From the NCBI GenBank assembly GCA_025964255.1, contig JAOPZF010000133.1, positions 1 to 51,696 on the forward strand: DNA of 51,696 nt. The letters are read 5' to 3'. The first letter of the stretch is position 1, and each line of letters begins with the position of its first letter. Made by a program: the position numbers and the translations under genes. Origin of the DNA: Solirubrobacterales bacterium. GTDB taxonomy: Bacteria; Actinomycetota; Thermoleophilia; Solirubrobacterales; 70-9. The notes beneath the pieces are model-generated. The model worked only from the letters and a program-made list of their open reading frames with translations. It was not told the DNA's origin and made no database searches. Below are positions 8,485 to 16,884 of this stretch, in pieces.

Positions 8485-8513
8485 TTGGAGATTTGGTCAG
8501 TCCAATGTAATAT
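8485..8513 (+). promoter_or_regulatory. Putative promoter of the GntR gene (probably leaderless)
   Basis: A weak -35 (TTGGAG, 8485-8490), a 17-nt spacer and TAATAT (8508-8513, fitting TANNNT) precede the ATG at 8522 by only 8 nt. No ribosome-binding site fits between them, which points to a leaderless transcript. Confidence 0.4.
8493..8505. promoter_or_regulatory. Putative GntR/FCD operator in front of the regulator gene
   Basis: TTGGTCAGTCCAA is one base from TTGGTnnnACCAA and shares TGGTCAG with the site at 5527. It lies between the predicted -35 and -10 elements. CATTGGA (8483-8489) and TCCAATG (8501-8507) form an additional overlapping 7-bp inverted repeat. Confidence 0.55.
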
Positions 8514-8521
8514 GGCCATTG

Positions 8522-9301
8522 ATGAACGACCAACCCCGAAGGACCGGCCCGTCCAACCCTCCAAAGCGAGCTGCTTCCGACCCTAAGCCGGAAGTGTCCA
8601 TCAAGGCAATTTCCCTCACCGATTCGGCCGCCTCGAGGATCGCGGCGAAGATCAACTCCGGCGAGATCATGCCCGGGCAACGCCTGCCATCGGAGCGCGC
8701 GTTGGCAAGCGAACTGAACGTCTCCAGGCCGGCTCTGCGGGAGGCGCTCCAGGCGCTGCAGTCGGCCGGTCTGGTCCGGTCCAGGCGGGGTAGCGGCTGG
8801 TACGTGCTTGAGCACGGCAGCGACGATGGCCGGGCCGCCCTCTCGACCTGGATGGCTCTACAGCCGATCGGCGACATCGTCGCGGTGCGCCGTACCTTGG
8901 AGCCGGACGCGGTCCGCTCGATCCCGGCCACCCGCGTCGCCGATGTCGCAGCCCAGGCAGACGAATTGCTGAAGGGGATGCGGCGCGCCCTCCGCAATGA
9001 CGAACCGGAGCTTGCCGCGGCGCTTCACTCGAGCTTCCACCGCACGCTCGTCCAGTTCGCCTCGACCAGGCTCCACCGGACCCTGCTGGCGAGCATGATC
9101 GACTCGGCGGAGAACACGCAGCTGGAGCTATTCCGGACTCCGCAGGCCGACCTCCAGTCGCTCGAACGGCACCGCTGGATTGCCGAGGCACTCGACGACG
9201 GCGACGTCGAGGAGACGGCGCGCCGGGTGGCCGCCCATCTCGAACCAGCCTTCACCTATACGGGCAGCGAGCGAAATCAGGCGGAGGAGGAGGCAAAGTG
9301 A
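8522..9301 (+). CDS. GntR-family transcriptional regulator, FCD subfamily
   Basis: After a hydrophilic N-terminal extension of about 30 residues, a winged helix-turn-helix of GntR type occupies about residues 32-98 (GQRLPSERALASELNVSRPA, then GSGWYVLEHG). The all-helical FCD ligand-binding domain follows to about residue 230 with the expected conserved Arg and His residues. FCD regulators normally bind small organic acids or sugar acids and leave DNA when the effector is present. The ATG at 8522 has no ribosome-binding site and probably begins a leaderless mRNA. The gene opens the rightward arm and overlaps the next gene by 4 nt (GTGA). Three matching palindromes nearby are its likely targets. 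Confidence 0.92.
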   Translation: MNDQPRRTGPSNPPKRAASDPKPEVSIKAISLTDSAASRIAAKINSGEIMPGQRLPSERALASELNVSRPALREALQALQSAGLVRSRRGSGWYVLEHGSDDGRAALSTWMALQPIGDIVAVRRTLEPDAVRSIPATRVADVAAQADELLKGMRRALRNDEPELAAALHSSFHRTLVQFASTRLHRTLLASMIDSAENTQLELFRTPQADLQSLERHRWIAEALDDGDVEETARRVAAHLEPAFTYTGSERNQAEEEAK

Positions 9302-10455
9302 CCACCACCGTGCTCGACACGCAGACCGAGCGGCTGGCGACACTGGCCGCGTGCTCCGGCGACACCCCGGACCTCGTCATCGACCTCGGCGCCCTCCAGA
9401 CCAACGTCGACCGTATCGCCGCCGCCGCCGCGGCGCACGGCGTCGGTGTCCGACCCCACATCAAGACCCACAAGCTGATCCAGGTAGCCCGGATGCAGAT
9501 GAACGCCGGGGCGGTCGGGATCCAGGTCGCCAAGCTCGGCGAAGCCGAAGTGATGGTCGAAGCCGGGATCCTCGACGTGCTCGTCGGCTACCCGATCGTC
9601 GGCAAGGCGAAGGTCGAGCGACTGGTCGGGCTCGCCGAGCTCGCCCGCGTCACCGTCAGCCTCGATGCCCTCGAGGTTGCACGGCCGATCGCCGAGGCGG
9701 CAGAGAGGCGCGGGGTCGAGCTCAACTTCCTGATCGAGATCGACACCGGGCTCTCGCGGATCGGCGTCCCTCCCGGCGAGGAGGCGATCGGGCTGGCGGA
9801 GCAAGTCGCCGCCCTGCCGGCGACGCACCTGATCGGCGTGCTCACCCATGAGGGCCATGCCTACACCCGCGCGGGCTCAGAGGAGGAGCTCCGCACGATC
9901 ACCCGGGAGGCATGTGAGCGCACGGTAGCCACGGCCCGGGAGCTGCGGGCCCGCGGCACCGCGGCGCCTGTGATCTCGGTCGGTTCATCCGGCACCTTCC
10001 GCTTCGCGATCGAGGTCGACGGCGTGACCGAGGTCCGCCCTGGCACCTATGTATTCAACGACCGGACGCAGATCGGCCTCGGTGCCGCGACGCCGGCCGA
10101 CGTCGCGGCCGTGGTCGTCGCGACCGTGGTCAGCGGGCACCGAGCCGGCGAAGTCGTCCTCGATGCCGGCAGCAAGGCACTTACTTCCGACCGGATGATC
10201 TCGAATTCGGTCTCCGATACTTTCGGGCTGGTCGCGGCCGACGACGGCTCTGTCGGTGAAATCGTCCGGCTCAGCGAGGAGCACGCGGTCGCCTCCTTCC
10301 CGCAAGGCGTCAAGGCCCCAGGCGTCGGCGAGCGGGTGGCCATCATCCCGAATCACATCTGCCCGGTCGTCAACCTGTTCGAGAAAGCGACGGTGACGCT
10401 CGATGGTGCGGTGGTCGACCGGTGGCCGGTCGCCGCCAGAGGACTGCTGCGATGA
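9298..10455 (+). CDS. D-threonine aldolase/D-serine dehydratase-like PLP enzyme
   Basis: This is a fold-type III PLP enzyme (alanine-racemase N-terminal barrel plus D-serine-dehydratase-like C-terminal domain). RPHIKTHK near residue 57 contains the PLP lysine, and IPNHICP near residue 350 supplies the His-x-Cys metal site typical of D-threonine aldolases and eukaryotic-type D-serine dehydratases. Members cleave or dehydrate D-beta-hydroxy amino acids. The GTG overlaps the regulator stop, so translation is coupled. Pairing with the RidA-like protein suggests an enamine intermediate. Whether it is an aldolase or a dehydratase cannot be decided from the sequence. Confidence 0.85.
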   Translation: MTTTVLDTQTERLATLAACSGDTPDLVIDLGALQTNVDRIAAAAAAHGVGVRPHIKTHKLIQVARMQMNAGAVGIQVAKLGEAEVMVEAGILDVLVGYPIVGKAKVERLVGLAELARVTVSLDALEVARPIAEAAERRGVELNFLIEIDTGLSRIGVPPGEEAIGLAEQVAALPATHLIGVLTHEGHAYTRAGSEEELRTITREACERTVATARELRARGTAAPVISVGSSGTFRFAIEVDGVTEVRPGTYVFNDRTQIGLGAATPADVAAVVVATVVSGHRAGEVVLDAGSKALTSDRMISNSVSDTFGLVAADDGSVGEIVRLSEEHAVASFPQGVKAPGVGERVAIIPNHICPVVNLFEKATVTLDGAVVDRWPVAARGLLR

Positions 10456-11252
10456 ATGCAGAGGCGGAATTCAGCGGCCGCGTCGTGCTCGTCGCCGGCG
10501 CCGCCCGGGGGATCGGCCTCGCCTGCGCGGAGGCATTCGCGGCCCGCGGAGCGACGGTCGCGTTGGCCGACATCGCCGACGAGGGCCTCGACGACGCGGC
10601 GGCGAGGCTGAGCGCGACAACGACCGCCGCCAACAGCAGTCACCAAGTCGATCTCGGTGACGCGGCGGCGGGAACCGGGCTGGTCGCCGAGATCATTGCC
10701 GCACACGGGCGGATCGACATCCTCGTGAACGCCGCCGGCCTGCTGATGACCCGCCCGTTCCTGGAGCTTGAGCCCGCGGAATGGGATCGGGTGAACGGGG
10801 TCAACGCCCGGGGTGGTGTCTTCCTCGCCCAAGCGACGGCGCGGCAGATGGTCGCCCAGGGGAGCGGCGGCAGAATCGTCCTGGTGGCCTCGCTCGTCGC
10901 GCGGCGTCCGGTCCGGCTCGACAACGTGGCATACAGCGCCTCGAAGGCGGCAATTCTCCAGGCGGCGACTTGCATGGCGCTCGAGCTGGCGCCACATCAG
11001 ATCACCGTCAACGTCGTCTCGCCCGGCTCGACCGCAACGGAGATGCTGCTCGAGGACCAACTCGGAGGTGGCGCCGATGCTCGGGAGCGTGCGCTGCAGG
11101 GTGACCTCGCGACCTGGCGTCTCGGCGTTCCTCTGGGCCGCCTCGCGGAGCCGGCCGACCAGGCCGCCGCGACCGTTTTCCTGGCCGGCGACGGCGCTCG
11201 CCACATCACCGGCCAAGAGCTCATCGTCGACGGCGGCCAGGCCGTCGTCTGA
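10452..11252 (+). CDS. SDR-family oxidoreductase
   Basis: The protein is a classical SDR with the GAARGIG cofactor loop near residue 16, a VNAAG motif and the YSASK catalytic pair; it ends in the typical GQELIVDGG. ATG 10452 overlaps the stop of the preceding gene (ATGA). In known non-phosphorylative L-fucose/L-rhamnose pathways, an SDR oxidises the 2-keto-3-deoxy acid to a 2,4-diketo acid that an FAH-family enzyme cleaves. The FAH-family gene lies only 4 bp downstream, so this step is a plausible role. That assignment is inference from gene order. Confidence 0.9.
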   Translation: MNAEAEFSGRVVLVAGAARGIGLACAEAFAARGATVALADIADEGLDDAAARLSATTTAANSSHQVDLGDAAAGTGLVAEIIAAHGRIDILVNAAGLLMTRPFLELEPAEWDRVNGVNARGGVFLAQATARQMVAQGSGGRIVLVASLVARRPVRLDNVAYSASKAAILQAATCMALELAPHQITVNVVSPGSTATEMLLEDQLGGGADARERALQGDLATWRLGVPLGRLAEPADQAAATVFLAGDGARHITGQELIVDGGQAVV

Positions 11253-11256
11253 GCCG

Positions 11257-12114
11257 ATGCGCCTCGTCCATCTCGCCGGCGCGGAGCATCCGGAGCTCGC
11301 CATGCTTCGCGAGGGGGGCGTGGTCCCCCTCCGCCCGACCCTCCCTGCGGGGGTCGAGACGCTCGACGACGCGATCGAGCTTGGCCCCGGAGCACTCCGG
11401 GCCGCGGCGGACAAGCTCGGCGACGCCGATGGGATCCCGCTCGCCGACGTCTCGCTCGCCGCCCCACTCTGCCGCCCGTCGAAGGTACTGTGCATCGGGA
11501 TGAACTACCGCGACCACGCCGCGGAGCAGGGAGTCGAGCTACCCGATCAGCCACTCCTTTTCGCGAAGTTTCCATCGGCGCTCACCGGCCCCGACAGCAC
11601 GATCGGCTGGTCGCCGAAGCTGACCAGCCAGGTGGATTGGGAGGCCGAGCTGGCGGTGGTCGTCGGGCGGCGGCTCCGAAATGTCTGCGCGGCCGACGCG
11701 ATCGAGGGCGTGTTCGGCTACACGGCGGCGAACGACCTCAGCGCTCGCGACCTCCAGTTCGCCGATGGCCAGTGGGTGCGCGGCAAGAGCCTCGACGGCT
11801 TCCTGCCGCTCGGACCTGCCGTGGTCACCGCCGACTCCTTCGACCCGGGCGCGAAGGCGATCCGCTCGTACGTCAACGGCAAGCTGATGCAGGACTCGAG
11901 CACCGACCAGCTGATCTTCGGCGTTGGCGAGATCCTCTCCTTCCTCTCCCGATCCTTCACCTTGATGCCCGGCGACATCGTCCTCACCGGCACCCCTGCC
12001 GGGGTGGGCGCCTTCCGCGACCCGCCGGTCTTTCTTGGCGATGGCGATGTGGTCGAGATCGAGATCGAAGGGATCGGCACGCTGCGCAACACCATGCGCG
12101 AGGTGCGCGATTGA
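11257..12114 (+). CDS. Fumarylacetoacetate hydrolase-family protein
   Basis: This 285-residue protein has a short N-terminal domain and the FAH catalytic domain. The motifs are CIGMNYRDHAAE, LFAKFPSAL, DWEAELAVVVGR (metal-binding Glu residues), FGYTAANDLSARD and DIVLTGTPAGVG. Family members hydrolyse or decarboxylate beta-diketo acids using Mg2+. Acylpyruvases and 2,4-diketo-3-deoxy-fuconate/rhamnonate hydrolases belong here, the latter yielding pyruvate plus L-lactate. LutABC, which consumes L-lactate, follows immediately, which makes the diketo-acid hydrolase role attractive. ATG 11257 lies 4 bp after the SDR stop. Confidence 0.9.
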   Translation: MRLVHLAGAEHPELAMLREGGVVPLRPTLPAGVETLDDAIELGPGALRAAADKLGDADGIPLADVSLAAPLCRPSKVLCIGMNYRDHAAEQGVELPDQPLLFAKFPSALTGPDSTIGWSPKLTSQVDWEAELAVVVGRRLRNVCAADAIEGVFGYTAANDLSARDLQFADGQWVRGKSLDGFLPLGPAVVTADSFDPGAKAIRSYVNGKLMQDSSTDQLIFGVGEILSFLSRSFTLMPGDIVLTGTPAGVGAFRDPPVFLGDGDVVEIEIEGIGTLRNTMREVRD

Positions 12115-12863
12115 GTTCCGAGGTGCCGATCGCGCTCTTCGTCACCTGCCTCAACGACACCCTGTTTCCGAGCGTGGGCCAGGCCACCGTGCGACTACTC
12201 GAGCGGCTGGGCTATCCGGTCTCCTTTCCCGTCGGGCAGACCTGCTGCGGGCAGATGCACGTGAACAGCGGCTACGCCACCGAGGCCCTGCCGATGCTCC
12301 GAAGGTTCCTCGGGGCCTTCTCGGGCGAGGAGCTGATCGTCTCCCCGTCCGCCTCCTGCGTCGCCACGGTTCGCCATCAATACCCGACGATCGCCCGCGA
12401 CGCCGGCGACGCCGGCCTGGCCGCCGCGCTCGAAGGGCTGACCCCGCGGGTCTTCGAGCTGAGCGAGTTGCTCACCGAGCGCCTTGGCCTGGTCGACGTA
12501 GGCGCCTCGTTCCCGCACCGGGTCGCTTACCACCCGACCTGTCACTCGCTGCGCGGCCTGGGGCTCGGCGAGGCGCCGCTGCGCCTGCTGCGCGCGGTGC
12601 GCGGGCTCGAGCTGGTCGAGTTGCCGAGCGCGGAGGTGTGTTGTGGGTTCGGCGGGACCTTCGCCGTGAAGAATGCTGACACCTCGGCGGCGATGCTGGA
12701 CGACAAGCTCGCCGCGTTGCGAGCCTGCGGCGCCGAGGTCTGCACGACGGTCGACAGCTCCTGCCTGATGCACATCGGCGGCGGGCTCAGTCGTGCGGGA
12801 AGCGGCATCCGGGGAATGCACATCGCCGAGATCCTCGCCTCCGAGATGGCACCGGCGTCGTGA
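12111..12863 (+). CDS. lutA: L-lactate utilisation protein LutA (Fe-S oxidoreductase)
   Basis: About 250 residues with two cysteine-rich CCG-type motifs, each ending in CC: PVGQTCCGQMHVNSGY near the N-terminus and SAEVCCGFGGTF in the second half, plus the conserved YHPTCHSLRGLG. This matches LutA/YkgE, a subunit of the LutABC complex that oxidises L-lactate to pyruvate. No ATG is available. TTG 12111 has GAGGTG 5 nt upstream and overlaps the FAH stop (TTGA); GTG 12123 is the alternative. It overlaps lutB by 4 nt. Confidence 0.9.
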   Translation: MSSEVPIALFVTCLNDTLFPSVGQATVRLLERLGYPVSFPVGQTCCGQMHVNSGYATEALPMLRRFLGAFSGEELIVSPSASCVATVRHQYPTIARDAGDAGLAAALEGLTPRVFELSELLTERLGLVDVGASFPHRVAYHPTCHSLRGLGLGEAPLRLLRAVRGLELVELPSAEVCCGFGGTFAVKNADTSAAMLDDKLAALRACGAEVCTTVDSSCLMHIGGGLSRAGSGIRGMHIAEILASEMAPAS

Positions 12864-14275
12864 GTGCCTATCGGCCCTTTCCGGAGGCGGCGCGTGACGG
12901 GCTGGCCGACCCGACCCTGCGGCGCAATCTGAGCCGAGCCACGGCGACGATCCGTGCCCGCAGCGCCGCGGTCGTGGCCGAGAAGCAGGATTGGCAGGCG
13001 CTACGCGACGCCGGGGCGGCGATCAAGGCCGACACGATGTCCCGGCTCGACACCCTTCTGAAGCAATTCGAGCGGCAGGTCGAACGGGCCGGCGGGACCG
13101 TCCACTGGGCCGCGGATGGCGCCGAGGCCTGCGAGATCGTGACCGCCATCGCCCAGGCCAACGGCTACTCGCGCCTGCTCAAGGTGAAGTCGATGGCAAC
13201 CGACGAGATCGACCTCAACGCAAAGCTCGCGGACGCCGGGATCGAGGCCGTCGAGACCGACCTCGCCGAGCTGATCGTGCAACTGGCGGGGGACCGTCCC
13301 TCCCACATCCTCGTTCCGGCGATCCACCGCAACCGCGCCGAGATCCACGCCCTCTTCGCCGAGCACCTCGGCGCCCGCCCCGAGGAGACCGAACCGCAGG
13401 CGCTCGCCGCCGTCGCGCGCCGCCACCTGCGTCGCCAATTCATGACCACTCCGATGGCGGTCAGCGGGGCCAATTTCGGCGTCGCCGAGACCGGCGCGGT
13501 CTGCGTGGTCGAGTCGGAGGGGAATGGCCGCATGTGCACCACCCTGCCCGAGGTTCTCGTGACGGTGATGGGGATCGAGAAGCTGATCCCGCGCTGGCAG
13601 GACCTCGAGGTCTTCCTTCAGTTGCTGCCGCGCGCGGCTACCGGCGAGCGGATGAACCCCTACACCTCGCTCTGGACCGGCGTGCGGAAGGACGTGCCGG
13701 GAGATGGACCGCGGGAGTTCCACCTCGTCCTGCTCGACAACGGGCGCACGCGGGCGCTCGCCGACCCGCGGGGCCGCGACGCCCTTCACTGCATCCGCTG
13801 CAGTGCCTGCCTCAACGTCTGCCCGGTCTACGAGCGGGTCGGTGGACACGCCTACGAAGGTGTCTACCCGGGCCCGATCGGGGCGATCCTGGCACCGCAG
13901 CTCGAGGGGATCGAGTCCCGTTCCTCATTGCCGTTCGCCTCCACGCTCTGCGGCGCCTGCTTCGAGGCCTGCCCGGTGAAGATCGACATCCCATCGATGC
14001 TCGTCCACCTGCGCGGCGCCGCCGTCAAGTCCGGGGCGACGCCGCGCGCCGAACGGCTGACGATGGCGGCGCTCGCTCGCGCGTTCGGCTCGCGGCGCGG
14101 CTTCGAGGCGCTTCAGCGGCTCGGCTCGGTTCTGCAGCGGCAGCTCCCTCGGGATCGCCGGATGGCGCGCTTTCCCGGCCCGCTCGGTCGTTGGGCCCGA
14201 TCTCGCGACCTGCCACCAGCGGCGTCGCAAAGCTTCCGTTCCTGGTGGGAAAAGGAGCGTGATGGCCGGCGATGA
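12860..14275 (+). CDS. lutB: L-lactate utilisation iron-sulfur protein LutB
   Basis: The 471-residue protein combines an N-terminal LUD domain (about residues 60-290) with a ferredoxin-like region. Two CxxCxxCxxxCP clusters (CIRCSACLNVCPVY and CGACFEACPVKIDI) would bind two [4Fe-4S] centres for electron transfer. A C-terminal LutB-type tail follows. It starts with GTG overlapping the lutA stop. Together with LutA and LutC it forms the membrane-independent L-lactate oxidation complex, so lactate is a predicted product of the upstream steps. Confidence 0.93.
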   Translation: MSAYRPFPEAARDGLADPTLRRNLSRATATIRARSAAVVAEKQDWQALRDAGAAIKADTMSRLDTLLKQFERQVERAGGTVHWAADGAEACEIVTAIAQANGYSRLLKVKSMATDEIDLNAKLADAGIEAVETDLAELIVQLAGDRPSHILVPAIHRNRAEIHALFAEHLGARPEETEPQALAAVARRHLRRQFMTTPMAVSGANFGVAETGAVCVVESEGNGRMCTTLPEVLVTVMGIEKLIPRWQDLEVFLQLLPRAATGERMNPYTSLWTGVRKDVPGDGPREFHLVLLDNGRTRALADPRGRDALHCIRCSACLNVCPVYERVGGHAYEGVYPGPIGAILAPQLEGIESRSSLPFASTLCGACFEACPVKIDIPSMLVHLRGAAVKSGATPRAERLTMAALARAFGSRRGFEALQRLGSVLQRQLPRDRRMARFPGPLGRWARSRDLPPAASQSFRSWWEKERDGRR

Positions 14276-14957
14276 GCCACACATGGGCGGCGCGCGGGAG
14301 GAGATCTTGGCGCGCGTAGGCGCGGCGCTCTCCGACCTTTCCGCCGCGGCCCGTACGGAGCCGGCCGAGATCCCGCGCCTCTACGAACGCGGACGCGAGG
14401 CGACCCCGGCGATACGGGAGTTATTCGCCGAGCGCGTCGCTGACTACAGGGCGGCGCCACTGACGCTCTCCGCGCCCGAGGACATCGGCGGCGCCGTCTC
14501 GCGCCTCGCCCAGGCGCGCGGCGCCAGGCGCTTGGCCGTGCCCGACGACCTGCCGGACGCGTGGGCCCCGGCCGACCTCGAGTTGGTGCCCGACCGCGGG
14601 TCGAGCGCGGCCGAGCTCGACCGGCTGGACGGCGTCCTGACCGGATGTGCGGCAGCGATCGCCGAGACGGGCACGATCGCCTTGGACGGTGGTGCCACGC
14701 AAGGGCGTCGCCATCTGACCCTGATCCCGGACTGGCACATCTGCGTCGTTTTCGCCGACCAGCTGGTCGCGGGCGTCCCGGAGGCGATCCTGCGGCTCGG
14801 CTCGGCAGCACATGAGGGCAGGCCGATCACCCTGATCTCCGGACCCTCGGCGACTTCGGATATCGAGCTCGAGCGGGTCGAGGGCGTGCATGGCCCCCGC
14901 ACGCTGGACGTGCTGATCGTCGACCGAGAACAATCGACCAAGGAGCATCCGCTATGA
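14262..14957 (+). CDS. lutC: L-lactate utilisation protein LutC (LUD domain)
   Basis: This 231-residue LUD-domain protein carries the hallmark SGPSATSDIELERVEGVHGP near the C-terminus and an AETGTIALDGG motif, both characteristic of LutC/YkgG. Its role is as third component of lactate oxidation. ATG 14262 follows AAAAGGAGC; it overlaps the end of lutB by 14 nt. The stop overlaps the ATG of the next gene (ATGA). The complete lutABC set in one operon argues for a functional complex. Confidence 0.92.
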   Translation: MAGDEPHMGGAREEILARVGAALSDLSAAARTEPAEIPRLYERGREATPAIRELFAERVADYRAAPLTLSAPEDIGGAVSRLAQARGARRLAVPDDLPDAWAPADLELVPDRGSSAAELDRLDGVLTGCAAAIAETGTIALDGGATQGRRHLTLIPDWHICVVFADQLVAGVPEAILRLGSAAHEGRPITLISGPSATSDIELERVEGVHGPRTLDVLIVDREQSTKEHPL

Positions 14958-15970
14958 GCGAGTCGCACCAAGCCCCGTTCGGCTCCGCCGGCGCGTGGCC
15001 GGCGCCGTGGACCCTGGCGCGGGGGCTCTGCAACGCCGAGGGCCCCACCGCCGCTCCCCGCGGCTGGATCCTCAACGTCAACAGCCTCAGCCGCCCCAGC
15101 GAGCCGAGCTGGCCGACCCGGGGCGGCGACATCACCGCCACCCACCTTGCGCGGCCAGGCCAGACGACGGTTCTCTTCAACACCTCGACCGCGAAGGTCG
15201 AGGGAATCCCCTGCGCCCTCGCGTTCGGCCCCGACGAGGCTCTGTACATCGCCGACGAGGGACGGCGGGCGATCCTGCGGGTTCCCCCCGAGGGCGAAAT
15301 CGAAGATCTCATCATCGACTGGCACGACGAGCGACTCAACGGCGCCAACGACCTCGTCTTCGATCCGGCGGGGAACCTCTACTTCACCGATCCCTGGACG
15401 AGCTCGCCGCGGAACCCCGTCGCCGGGGTCTACGGATACTCGTGGAGCAGCGGCGAGCTGCACCAGATCGATTCAGGGATGCAGTTCACCAACGGCATCG
15501 TGGTATGGGAGGACCGGCTGCTGGTCGCCGAGACCTACACCCGGATGGTCTGGAGCTACGAGCTAGGCGGCGAAGGAAGGGCCGGCAACCGGCAACCGTT
15601 CTGCGAGCTGCCCGACATCGCCGACGCGCCGCCGCTCCCTCCGAACGTCCAGCAGACGCTCGGGGTCAAGTACGTGTGCGGGCCCGACGGGATGGCCTGC
15701 GACGCCGAGGGCAGGCTCTATGTCGCCCATTACTCGGCCGGCGGCATCTTTGTCTATGACCGGTCCGGCGACTACGTCGACACGATCCCGACCCCGGGCG
15801 CGATCCCGACCAATGTCTGCTTCGGCGGACCCGACCACGATCAACTCTTCGTCACCGTCGACGACATCGGCGAGCTTCTCGTCTACGACCTCGGGGTCCC
15901 CGGGCAACGGCTGCCGTTCTGCCCCTCGGGCAGCGGCAACCACGCCTGGGCCGCAATGCTGCCGAACTGA
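14954..15970 (+). CDS. SMP-30/gluconolactonase-family protein
   Basis: This 338-residue beta-propeller enzyme shows family metal-site segments: an early Glu (CNAEGP), Asn in NGANDLVFDPAG, and Asp in CGPDGMACDAEG. SMP-30/gluconolactonase proteins hydrolyse sugar lactones using a divalent metal. In this cluster it would open the lactone formed by a sugar dehydrogenase. It is the last gene of the rightward arm and overlaps lutC by 4 nt. No signal peptide is evident. The lactone specificity is unknown. Confidence 0.88.
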   Translation: MSESHQAPFGSAGAWPAPWTLARGLCNAEGPTAAPRGWILNVNSLSRPSEPSWPTRGGDITATHLARPGQTTVLFNTSTAKVEGIPCALAFGPDEALYIADEGRRAILRVPPEGEIEDLIIDWHDERLNGANDLVFDPAGNLYFTDPWTSSPRNPVAGVYGYSWSSGELHQIDSGMQFTNGIVVWEDRLLVAETYTRMVWSYELGGEGRAGNRQPFCELPDIADAPPLPPNVQQTLGVKYVCGPDGMACDAEGRLYVAHYSAGGIFVYDRSGDYVDTIPTPGAIPTNVCFGGPDHDQLFVTVDDIGELLVYDLGVPGQRLPFCPSGSGNHAWAAMLPN

Positions 15971-16573
15971 TGGCGTCGGCGGCCAATCGCCTCTAAGGGA
16001 GCGGCTGCCGTGCTCGCGCAAGCTAGGAATCGGACTCACTCGCAACGGACGCCCAACTTCGCATCACACCCTTTTCACCCGGTGAGAAAGGGATCAGCCT
16101 GCGGCGGCGAGATTTCCGGAAGGGCCTCAGAGAGGCCAGCGGGGGAACCGTCGCGGAGGTCGCCGATCACCTTGACCGATGAACAGGTCCACCGCGTCAA
16201 GGAGATGTGCGGACAGCGCCGCGAAAACGTGAATGCATGGGGCCTGAAGGAGGGAGCCCCGGGATCGATGGCTCGGTAGGACCGACGCGATTCGGGCACC
16301 GACTTGCGCCGGCCACGATCGATGCCGTATCCGAACTCGCCGGCGGCGCTGGTGAGCGACAAAGGAATCCGTCGCGAGGAGACCTTTTGGACCGATGAGC
16401 GGCGGGCGATGGTTCAGCGCCTGCGCCTACTCTGCGGGATCCCTCCGGCTCAGACATCCTGACAACCTTGACGAAGAAGTCCCGCGAGATCGTCGGGTCC
16501 GACACGGCTCGAACCCGATTTCGAACCGCTCATCAGCGTGAATGGGCACTCGCGCCTTTGAGTGCCTTTATCC

Positions 16574-16603
16574 ACGACTATCGACGGCCATCAACGACTA
16601 TCG
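16574..16603. repeat. Three tandem 10-bp units
   Basis: ACGACTATCG, ACGGCCATCA and ACGACTATCG are contiguous. The first and third units are identical. They lie about 110 bp left of a weak tRNA T-arm-like sequence (16,691-16,720). Confidence 0.75.
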
Positions 16604-16690
16604 GCGATCTCCGCTGGGTTCCTCGAGCGAGCGGCAAACCCCAGTAGAACGCCAATCCTTGATGCGCCGGTGGAGATCGAAGGGTTGGAT

Positions 16691-16720
16691 CGCACCCAGG
16701 AGGTCGGCGGTTCGAAATCC
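16691..16720 (+). other. Weak tRNA T-arm-like sequence
   Basis: AGGTCGGCGGTTCGAAATCC resembles the variable loop plus T-arm of a tRNA (TTCGAAA loop), but the stem does not pair. It is probably a degraded tRNA 3' fragment and is the least certain of the five relics. Confidence 0.3.
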
Positions 16721-16884
16721 TTGTTTCGGCGACGCCTATTTTGACGTCCGGACCAACGATCCGGCCAGTCGTGCCGTCAGGACTTCGGTTCGACTGGTCG
16801 AGTTTCGACCACGGTTCAGTCGCTGGCGAGCGTCGTCTCAAAGGGACCGTGAAGGGACCGAAACACCCTGAAATGAGCCTTTTC

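Noticed and set aside
8483-8507. CATTGGA..TCCAATG as the main operator instead of TTGGTCAGTCCAA
   Set aside because: Only the TTGGTCAGTCCAA form recurs at the other two promoters; the longer repeat is unique and may be incidental.
9298-10455. Alanine racemase
   Set aside because: The HxC metal site and RPHIKTHK pattern point to the D-threonine aldolase/D-serine dehydratase group.
16010-16279. Possible small protein-coding gene
   Set aside because: It has no ribosome-binding site and codon use is unlike a gene; only a short segment resembles a helix motif.
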